Positions 1 to 6,321 of a stretch of DNA of 6,768 nt are shown piece after piece (position 1 is the stretch's first letter; each line of letters opens with the position of its first letter). Location: NCBI GenBank assembly GCA_013153375.1, contig JAADEN010000128.1:1-6768 (forward strand), read 5' to 3'. This DNA comes from Chloroflexota bacterium. Its GTDB lineage: Bacteria > Chloroflexota > Anaerolineae > Anaerolineales > DRMV01. The notes beneath the pieces are model-generated. The model did no database searches, was not told the origin of the DNA, and worked only from the letters and a program-made list of their open reading frames with translations. The position numbers and the translations under genes were made by a program.

Positions 1-1
1 G

Positions 2-3000
2 GCTGCGGCCCCCGCGCCGCGCCCCGCAGGCGCGGGGTGGGCGACCGCGTCGATCCTGGACGCGGGCGCCCTCGAGAGCGACGCGGGAGCCTGGTCCACC
101 CTTTTGGAGCAGACCACCTTCGGCCTGCGCACCGACGCCCAGGGCCGGGTGGAAACGCGGCGCCAGCCGCTGACGCCCGTCGGCGAGACCAGCCTGCGCA
201 CCCGCCAGCCCCAATGGGAGCAAGAGGAGGAACGCTCCGTTTTGGCGTTGCCGCTGAGTTACCAGAATTTCGAGATCCTTTTCGAAGGATTGGCTCCGAG
301 CGGGCATCCCTGGCTGGAGGAAGACCGCGAGATCGTCCGCCAGACCTTGGAGCAGTTGGCCCTGGCCTTGCAGGACGCGTATCTGTTCACCAGCACCCAG
401 CAGGCGCTGGCCGAGGTCGAGCGGCTTTACAAAGCCACCAGCCAACTCCTGGAGGGCACCACTTTTGCCCAGGCCCTGCAGGTGCTGGCCGAGCACACGG
501 CCTTGAAGCAGGCCCACTCCCTGTACCTCTATCTGCCCAGCACCCGGTTCGCGGCCTCCGATTCCGATGCGGAGGAGACCGAGTCCGAGGTCGTCCAGGA
601 GTTGCAGGCCCGCTGGCCGACCGACGCGGCCCTGGAAGTGCCGTCAACCATCGCTTGTTCCGCGGAGCAGGCGCACGCCGCGCGGCTGTGGTGGGCCCTG
701 GCCCCCGACGATCCCCGCCTGCCGGCCGCGCTGCGCGAGGCCCTGCAGGCGCATCCTGAGGTGCGGGCGGTTTCGGTGGCCCCCTTGAGCGTCGGCCAGG
801 ATCTGGTCGGCTCGTTGGTGGCCCTGTTCACCACGCCCCCGCCGCCTCAACTGCCGCCGCGCGAGCAGCGCATCCTGCTCACCGTGCTTCGTCAGGTCGC
901 GGGCTATGTGCGTTCCCTGGCCCTGCAAGAAGACCTGCGCGTGACCCTGGAACTGACCAATCGCCTGTATCGCATCGCGCTGGGCCTCAGCCAGGCCGAG
1001 AGTTTCGACGACATCATGCAGGTCATGTGGGAGTACACCCCCTTGGGCCGGGGCGCGCTTTCCACTTCCTGCGTTTTGTTCGAGCCGGCCATGACGCCGG
1101 AGCAAAGCCCCCAGTGGCTCGTCACCGCGTCCGTCGTGGCCGACGGCAAACCCGTGCCCACCCGCTGGCCGCGTCTGCCCTTCGCTCCCTCTTTCGAGGC
1201 CGCCCTGACCACCGAGGGCCCTTACCTGGTCGAAGATCGGGAAGGGGAAGAGCACCTGCGGCAGTTGTTCGTCCAAAACAAACCCTATTTGCTCCAGGAC
1301 ATGGACACCGATGTGGTCCTGTCGCGCAGTTTCCTGGACGAGTATCGCCGCTTCATCCCCGCGCGGAGCGGCATTCTGCTGCCCATGCGGGTCGGCGATT
1401 CGGTGGTGGGCATGATCACCGCCGCGTATCCCGACGCGCGCTCGTGGACCCGGGAGGAATTGCAGGTGCTGCAGGTCGCCGCGGCCCAGGCCGCGGTGCG
1501 GGCCCGCAGCCTGTACCTGCTGCAAGTGAGCGAGCGCCGGGCCCGTCAGTTGGAGACCGCCTCGGTCATCGCCCGCGACATCGGGCGCACCCTGTCGCTG
1601 GAGACGCTGCTGCACCGGGCCGTGGATCTCATCCGGGAGCGCTTCGGCTTTTACCACGCGACCGTGTTCCTGCTCGACGAGCGGGGCGAATACGCGGAAG
1701 CCCGGGCCGCCACGGGCGAAGCCGGGCGGGTCATGCTGCGCAGCGGGCACAAGTTGCGGGTGGGCTCCAAGTCCGTGGTCGGTCAGACCGCGGCCCGGGG
1801 CGAGCCCGTGGTGGTCAACGATGTGCGGGCCAATCCCGTGCATCGGCCCAATCCCCTCTTGCCCGACACCCAGGCCGAAGCCGCCTTCCCCTTGCGGGTG
1901 GGCGACCGGGTCATCGGCGTGCTGGATGTGCAGGCCACCACCACCTACGCGTTCACGCCCGAGGATGTGCAGGTGCTGCAACTGCTGGCCGACCAGTTGG
2001 CCGTGGCCGTGGAGAACGCCCGCGCCTACGAACTGGCCCGCCGCGCGTTGCAGGACATGCGCCGCGCGGACGAACTCAAGAGCCAGTTCCTGGCCAGCAT
2101 GAGCCACGAACTGCGCACGCCGTTGAATTCCATCATCGGCTTCTCCCGCATCATCCTCAAAGGCATCGACGGCCCCATCACCGACCTCCAGCGCCAGGAC
2201 CTGGAAGCCATCTTCAACGCCGGGCAACACCTGCTGGGCCTCATCAACGACATCCTGGACCTGTCCAAGATCGAGGCCGGCAAGATGGAACTCAACTTCG
2301 CGGAAGTGGATGTCGCCCAGGTGATCCGCGATGTGTTGACCACCACCCAGGCCCTGGTCAAAGACAAGCCCGTGCGCCTGGAGACCGACCTGGCCCCCGA
2401 CCTGCCGCCGCTGCGGGTGGATCCCAAGCGCTTCCGCCAAATTTTGCTCAACCTGCTGTCCAACGCGGCCAAATTCACCAAAGAGGGGTACATCCGGGTG
2501 CGGGCCTACCAGGAGGTGGATCCCCTCACCGCGTACAGCGAAGTCATCGTCGCGGTGGAGGACACCGGGCCGGGCATCGCGCCCGAGCATGTCGAGCGCC
2601 TGTTCCAGCCCTTCTATCAGGTGGACAGCAGCCTCACCCGCGAGGTCGGCGGCACGGGGCTCGGTTTGGCCATCACCCGCAACCTGGTCGAGTTGCACGG
2701 CGGCCGCATTTGGGTCGAGAGCGAGCCCGGTCGGGGCAGCACTTTCTATGTGGCCTTCCCCGTCACTCCCACCGACGCCGCGGCCGGAGGCGAAGATTTC
2801 TTGCTGGTGTACGATGTCGATCCCGACGCGTTGCGCATCATGCGCCGCCAATTCGCGGTCAAAGGCTACCGCGTGGTGCAGGTCAAACACCTGGCCGAAC
2901 TCATCGCCCGGGCCCAGGCCCTGCGCCCCCTGGCCGTGTTCGTCAATCCCTTCCTGGAGCGCCAGATGGGCGTCGAGGCCCTGCTGGAACTCAAGAAGCG

Positions 3001-3550
3001 CAGCGAAACCCGCTACTTGCCCACCTACTTCCTGGCCATTGACCCCGAGCGGGAAGAGGTGTTCAACACCCGCTGGCAGGTGATGCTGACCAAACCCCTC
3101 ACCCGGGAGGATGTGGATTACCTGCGCTCCTTAGTGGGGGATCGCCAGGGGCCTTGGGTGCTGCTGGACCGGCATCCCCAGCACCTGGAGCACATGATGG
3201 AATTGCTGCGCGAGGCCGGCGTGGAGGACATTCGGCCGTGGCGCGCGGACGAGGCCGAGCAGCCCCCCGCGCTGCAGCCTTTGCCCGCGGTGTTCGTGTG
3301 GGACATGCTGGCCCCCATGCCCGCGCACGCCTTCCGCCACACCTTGCAGCAGGAAGTCCAGCAGGGCGGTCCCTACCTGGCCGTTGGCCTGCTGGACGCC
3401 CAGATGGATGCCGAGACCTGGGCCCAGTTCGAGGAGCGCCTGCGAGAACTCAAGGCCGTGTGCACCTATCCGCTGAACGAGGCGCTGACCTACCTGGAAG
3501 GGGCGCTCTACCACCTGGCCGCCCGCCGGGCCGCGGCCGAGGCCGACTGA
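2..3550 (+). CDS. Multi-GAF hybrid sensor histidine kinase with two degenerate C-terminal receiver domains (5' partial)
   Basis: Cytoplasmic sensor kinase that should autophosphorylate on His and pass the phosphate to a receiver domain. The frame is open to the left edge, so the true start lies upstream; the in-frame TTG at 104 is only the first start-like codon and has no ribosome site. Counting from that TTG as residue 1: the tail of one GAF domain (to ~97), further GAF-like domains at ~106-275 (weak), ~285-472 and ~485-643, a signalling helix at ~637-665, HisKA with the H-box SHELRTP (His668), and HATPase_c with Asn787 in NLLSNAAKF, DTGPGIA from 820 and GGTGLGLAI from 849. Two receiver-like folds follow. 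The first (~899-1010) keeps Asp904 and Lys997 but has Asn948 at the phospho-Asp site. The second (~1018-1130) keeps Asp1067 but has Tyr1122 where Lys is expected. No membrane segment is visible in this part. The kinase assignment is secure; the ligand is unknown. Confidence 0.93.
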   Translation, partial: AAAPAPRPAGAGWATASILDAGALESDAGAWSTLLEQTTFGLRTDAQGRVETRRQPLTPVGETSLRTRQPQWEQEEERSVLALPLSYQNFEILFEGLAPSGHPWLEEDREIVRQTLEQLALALQDAYLFTSTQQALAEVERLYKATSQLLEGTTFAQALQVLAEHTALKQAHSLYLYLPSTRFAASDSDAEETESEVVQELQARWPTDAALEVPSTIACSAEQAHAARLWWALAPDDPRLPAALREALQAHPEVRAVSVAPLSVGQDLVGSLVALFTTPPPPQLPPREQRILLTVLRQVAGYVRSLALQEDLRVTLELTNRLYRIALGLSQAESFDDIMQVMWEYTPLGRGALSTSCVLFEPAMTPEQSPQWLVTASVVADGKPVPTRWPRLPFAPSFEAALTTEGPYLVEDREGEEHLRQLFVQNKPYLLQDMDTDVVLSRSFLDEYRRFIPARSGILLPMRVGDSVVGMITAAYPDARSWTREELQVLQVAAAQAAVRARSLYLLQVSERRARQLETASVIARDIGRTLSLETLLHRAVDLIRERFGFYHATVFLLDERGEYAEARAATGEAGRVMLRSGHKLRVGSKSVVGQTAARGEPVVVNDVRANPVHRPNPLLPDTQAEAAFPLRVGDRVIGVLDVQATTTYAFTPEDVQVLQLLADQLAVAVENARAYELARRALQDMRRADELKSQFLASMSHELRTPLNSIIGFSRIILKGIDGPITDLQRQDLEAIFNAGQHLLGLINDILDLSKIEAGKMELNFAEVDVAQVIRDVLTTTQALVKDKPVRLETDLAPDLPPLRVDPKRFRQILLNLLSNAAKFTKEGYIRVRAYQEVDPLTAYSEVIVAVEDTGPGIAPEHVERLFQPFYQVDSSLTREVGGTGLGLAITRNLVELHGGRIWVESEPGRGSTFYVAFPVTPTDAAAGGEDFLLVYDVDPDALRIMRRQFAVKGYRVVQVKHLAELIARAQALRPLAVFVNPFLERQMGVEALLELKKRSETRYLPTYFLAIDPEREEVFNTRWQVMLTKPLTREDVDYLRSLVGDRQGPWVLLDRHPQHLEHMMELLREAGVEDIRPWRADEAEQPPALQPLPAVFVWDMLAPMPAHAFRHTLQQEVQQGGPYLAVGLLDAQMDAETWAQFEERLRELKAVCTYPLNEALTYLEGALYHLAARRAAAEAD

Positions 3551-3583
3551 ACCGGGCCGCCTCCAACCTGGGCCTGCATTTGC

Positions 3584-3621
3584 TGGGGAGCGGAGGTGAG
3601 ATCCCGCTCCTCACGATTTTT
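3584..3621 (+). terminator. Stem-loop plus T-run between kinase and PLP-enzyme genes
   Basis: The arm at 3584-3593 (TGGGGAGCGG) pairs with 3604-3613 (CCGCTCCTCA). This gives ten pairs including one G-U, with a ten-base loop. Three bases later comes a run of five T (3617-3621). The shape fits a weak intrinsic terminator or an attenuator between the two genes. A short competing stem, GTGAG (3596-3600) with CTCAC (3610-3614), would be mutually exclusive with it. GC-rich sequence forms hairpins easily by chance, so this is a moderate call. Confidence 0.4.
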
Positions 3622-3627
3622 CTCCGC

Positions 3628-3632
3628 GAGGT
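3628..3632 (+). promoter_or_regulatory. Ribosome binding site for the PLP enzyme-receiver fusion
   Basis: GAGGT lies eight bases before the ATG at 3641 and fixes that start. The resulting N-terminus leads directly into the first CxxC of the zinc ribbon, so no longer or shorter start is needed. Confidence 0.6.
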
Positions 3633-3640
3633 AGTCACTC

Positions 3641-5332
3641 ATGAGCCTTCATCGCATTCAAAGTCGCTGCATGGACTGCGGACACACTTTCGACTTTCAT
3701 CCTCTCACCGCGCGCTGCCCCCAGTGCGGCAGCGAGTGGTTGCAGGCGGAATACGACTACGATTTGGCCCGCGACCGTTGGCTGCGGCACCTGGCCGACC
3801 GGCCTTTCAACCTGTGGCGCTACCACGAATTGCTGCCCGTGCAGCACGCGCCGCCGCCCATTGATTTGGGCGTGGGGGGCACGCCCTTGCTCGCCTCGGT
3901 GCACCTGACCCAGATGCTCAAATTGCCCCACCTGTACATCAAGGACGAGCGCCAGAGCCCGACCTCGTCGTTCAAAGACCGCCAGGCCGCGGTCACCATC
4001 GCGGCCTTGCAAGAGAGCGGCCTGACCGAGATGGTGGTGGCCTCCACGGGCAATGTGGCCATCGCCTACTCGGCCTACGCGGCCCGCGCGGGCATCAAAC
4101 TGTGGGCCTTCCTCACCTCGCTGGTGCCTCAAGAGAAGATGCGCGAGGTCGCCATCTACGGCACCCAGGTGGTCAAGGTCACCGCGTCCTACGACGAGGC
4201 CAAGCAGATCGCGGCCGAGTTCGCGCGGCAGCGCGGGCTCTACATCGACCGGGGCGCGCGCTCCATCCCCACGGTGGAGTCCATGAAGACCCTGGCCTTC
4301 GAGATCAGCGAACAACTGACTCGCCAGCATCCCGAGGCCCGCTACGACAGTTTGCCCTGGCGCGCGCCCGACTGGTACTTGCAGGCCGTGAGCGGCGGCT
4401 TGGGCCCCATCGGCGTGACCAAGGGCTTTCGCGAACTGTACCGCATGGGTTTCATCGACCGTTTGCCCAAACTGGGCATCGTGCAGGCCGAAGGCTGTTC
4501 CCCCATGGTGCAGGCCTGGCAGCAGGGCAAGGCCCAGGCCGACCCCATCCCCCGGCCGCGCACCCACATCACCACCCTGGCCACGGGCAACCCCGGCCGG
4601 TCGTACACCCTGCTCTACGAGTATGTGCGCGAGCACGGCGGCACCTTCGTGGCCGTGTCGGACGAGGAGGCTTTTCGGGCCATGCACACCCTGGCCAAAA
4701 TGGAGGGCCTGTCCATGGAGCCCGCGGCCGCGGTGGCCTTCGCCGGCCTCATCAAACTGGTGCGGGAGGGCGTCATCCAGCCCCACGAGACCGTGGTGGT
4801 CAATTGCAGCGGCCACACCATGCCCATCGAGTCCCACATTTTGGGCGAACGCTGGGCCCGGCATGTGGTCGTGGCCCGCGGGGCCGGGTCGGATTCGCGC
4901 GCCGCGCCGCCCCAGGAGGGGCTGCTGGCCGCGCTGAGCACCATCGCCACCGAGCGGTATCCCCGCATCCTCATCGTGGACGACCACGAGCCGGCCCGCA
5001 TCCTGTTGCGCCGCATCCTCCAATCCCTGGGCGATTACACCATCCTCGAGGCCGCGGACGGCTACCAGGCTCTGGAGATGGCCCAACAAGACCCGCCCGA
5101 TCTCATCATCCTGGATTTGATGATGCCGGGCCTGGACGGCTTCGCGGTGCTGGATTCCCTCAAGTCGCATCCGGCCACCGCGCACATCCCCGTCATCGTG
5201 GTCACGGCCAAGAGCCTGACCACCGAAGAGCAACAGCGCCTGCGTCAAATGGCCCGTTTGATGTACAAAGGCGAGTTTCTGAGTGATGAGTTCTTCGCCG
5301 AAATTCGTGAGTTGCTGGCCCGCGCGCGTTGA
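3641..5332 (+). CDS. Threonine-synthase-like PLP enzyme fused to a response-regulator receiver domain
   Basis: A 563-residue cytoplasmic protein in one uninterrupted frame. Residues 10-29 hold a zinc ribbon (Cys10, Cys13, Cys26, Cys29), as found at the N-terminus of some threonine synthases. Residues ~55-410 are a fold-type II PLP enzyme: Lys112 in SSFKDR is the Schiff-base lysine, STGN at 135-138 is the substrate loop, SGGLGP at 251-256 is the phosphate-binding loop, and GNP is at 316-318. True threonine synthase makes threonine from O-phosphohomoserine. Here the loop reads STGNVAIAY where STGNT is usual, and the C-terminal site reads NCSGHT, so the substrate may differ. After a linker (~411-440), residues 441-563 form a receiver domain with Asp447-Asp448, phospho-acceptor Asp492 in LDLMMP, Thr522 and Lys543, all present. 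Lys543 is followed by Gly where Pro is usual. The catalytic part is of typical threonine synthase length, so the receiver is an addition. The upstream kinase is the obvious candidate partner. Confidence 0.9.
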   Translation: MSLHRIQSRCMDCGHTFDFHPLTARCPQCGSEWLQAEYDYDLARDRWLRHLADRPFNLWRYHELLPVQHAPPPIDLGVGGTPLLASVHLTQMLKLPHLYIKDERQSPTSSFKDRQAAVTIAALQESGLTEMVVASTGNVAIAYSAYAARAGIKLWAFLTSLVPQEKMREVAIYGTQVVKVTASYDEAKQIAAEFARQRGLYIDRGARSIPTVESMKTLAFEISEQLTRQHPEARYDSLPWRAPDWYLQAVSGGLGPIGVTKGFRELYRMGFIDRLPKLGIVQAEGCSPMVQAWQQGKAQADPIPRPRTHITTLATGNPGRSYTLLYEYVREHGGTFVAVSDEEAFRAMHTLAKMEGLSMEPAAAVAFAGLIKLVREGVIQPHETVVVNCSGHTMPIESHILGERWARHVVVARGAGSDSRAAPPQEGLLAALSTIATERYPRILIVDDHEPARILLRRILQSLGDYTILEAADGYQALEMAQQDPPDLIILDLMMPGLDGFAVLDSLKSHPATAHIPVIVVTAKSLTTEEQQRLRQMARLMYKGEFLSDEFFAEIRELLARAR

Positions 5333-5346
5333 GTTCACCCGGCTGT

Positions 5347-5359
5347 GAGGGGAGAGGGT
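5347..5359 (+). promoter_or_regulatory. Purine-rich ribosome binding site for the EamA transporter
   Basis: A GAGGGGAGAGGG-type purine stretch sits just before the ATG at 5362; GGAG at 5351-5354 is seven bases from it. It lies in the 29-base gap after the fusion gene, which has no room for an obvious separate terminator, so co-transcription is likely. Confidence 0.5.
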
Positions 5360-5361
5360 AG

Positions 5362-6309
5362 ATGGGCGTGCCATGGCGTTCTCGTTGGCGACGAGTCGGA
5401 ACCGTCTCCGCGTTGCTGTCGGCCTTCTTCTTGGGCCTGACGCCCATTTTCGGCAAACTGGCCATCGTGCGCGGCATGGCGCCTTTGGGCGTGGCCGCGT
5501 GGCGCACCGTGCTGGCCACCCTGTTGCTGTACCTGGTGCTGCGCGTCTGGCGGCCCTCCTGGCTGTACATCCATCGCCTGGGCTTGCTGGGCTGCCTGCT
5601 GGCCGGCGCCATCAACGGCCTGGGCTCGCTGTTCTACTACAGCGCCCTGGCGCGCATCGACGCGTCGCTGGGCCAGTTGCTCTACTCCCTCTACCCCGTG
5701 TTCGTGGGGCTGTGGCTGTGGCTCGACCGGCAGGCGCCCGGTCGGGTGACCTGGGTGCGGCTGGCTTTGGCCGTCCCCGCGGTGTATTTGCTCACCGCGG
5801 GCGGCGCTTCGGGCCCGGTGGACTGGCTCGGCGTGGGCATGATGCTGCTGGCCTCGGCCCTGTACGCCTTGCACCTGCCCGTCAACCAGCGGGTGCTCTA
5901 CGAGGCGCCTGCGCCCACGGTCACCCTCTACACCCTGGCCGCGATGAGCGGCGTGGTGGTGCTGGCCTACGCCTGGCTGGGGCCCTGGCAGGTGCCCGTG
6001 GATCCCGCCCTGGGCGGCCCTGTGCTGGCCCTGACCCTGGTCACCTTTCTCTCGCGCTTGACCCTGTTCCTGGGGGTCAAGCACATCGGCGGCATGCACA
6101 CCGCGCTGCTGGGGCTGGGCGAACTGCTGGTCACCGTGGCCTTTGCCCATTGGTGGTTGGGGGAACGGCTGACGCCGCGGCAATGGCTGGGCGCGGCGTT
6201 GCTCCTGGCCGTCCTCCTGTTGAGCCGTTGGGATCGCCCGGCCGCGCCGCCCAAACCCGGTCGCGGGGGCTGGCTGCAATGGCTGGAGCCGCCCGACTTT
6301 CGCACCTGA
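5362..6309 (+). CDS. EamA/DMT-superfamily transporter, ten predicted membrane helices
   Basis: Inner-membrane protein of 315 residues, the usual size for the drug/metabolite transporter superfamily. About ten hydrophobic helices are visible, near residues 13-36, 41-62, 72-95, 101-121, 129-148, 154-175, 186-206, 219-240, 247-266 and 272-288. They form two five-helix halves as expected for two EamA repeats. Typical family signs are the first-helix stretch FFLGLTPIFGKLAI, the AAWRT region in helix 2, and a GELLVTVAFAHWWLGERLTPRQWLGAALL pattern near the end (residues 253-281), which matches the conserved E...LGE.....Q..G of the second repeat. A positively charged N-terminus (RSRWRR) precedes helix 1, fitting an inside N-terminus. 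The tail after 290 is polar and Pro/Gly-rich. The substrate cannot be read from sequence. Members export amino acids or metabolites; because it follows a threonine-synthase-like gene by 29 bases, amino-acid export is plausible but unproven. Confidence 0.9.
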   Translation: MGVPWRSRWRRVGTVSALLSAFFLGLTPIFGKLAIVRGMAPLGVAAWRTVLATLLLYLVLRVWRPSWLYIHRLGLLGCLLAGAINGLGSLFYYSALARIDASLGQLLYSLYPVFVGLWLWLDRQAPGRVTWVRLALAVPAVYLLTAGGASGPVDWLGVGMMLLASALYALHLPVNQRVLYEAPAPTVTLYTLAAMSGVVVLAYAWLGPWQVPVDPALGGPVLALTLVTFLSRLTLFLGVKHIGGMHTALLGLGELLVTVAFAHWWLGERLTPRQWLGAALLLAVLLLSRWDRPAAPPKPGRGGWLQWLEPPDFRT

Positions 6310-6311
6310 AC

Positions 6312-6316
6312 GGAGG
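6312..6316 (+). promoter_or_regulatory. Ribosome binding site for PolX
   Basis: GGAGG sits five bases before the ATG at 6322, inside the 12-base gap after the transporter stop. It fixes the PolX start and suggests the gene is translated from the same transcript. Confidence 0.65.
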
Positions 6317-6321
6317 CTTCC

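Noticed and set aside
104..106. TTG as the true start of the kinase
   Set aside because: The same frame is open back to base 2, no ribosome site precedes the TTG, and the sequence after it begins in the middle of a GAF-like domain.
644..2890. 748-codon open frame on the minus strand antisense to the kinase
   Set aside because: Its translation is rich in His, Gln and Gly with no recognisable motif, as expected opposite a GC-rich gene. The + strand frame contains clear kinase motifs over the same bases.
1027..3042. 671-codon + strand frame inside the kinase gene
   Set aside because: Arg/Gly/Pro/His-rich shadow in another frame with no motif; it overlaps the H-box and ATP-binding coding sequence.
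4914..4928. AGGAGGGG just before the receiver part of the fusion, as an internal ribosome site giving a free receiver
   Set aside because: No ATG, GTG or TTG lies at a suitable distance; only CTG codons follow. The bases also encode the linker, so chance is likely, though a CTG start cannot be excluded.
4871..4960. Fusion junction as a frameshift or assembly artefact
   Set aside because: The linker is in frame, has no stop, shows the same GC-rich codon use as both flanks, and both domains are full length on either side. Read-level data would settle it.
3635..5374. 579-codon open frame on the minus strand antisense to the PLP enzyme fusion
   Set aside because: Same low-complexity Gly/His/Gln composition and no motifs; the + strand holds intact catalytic and receiver residues.
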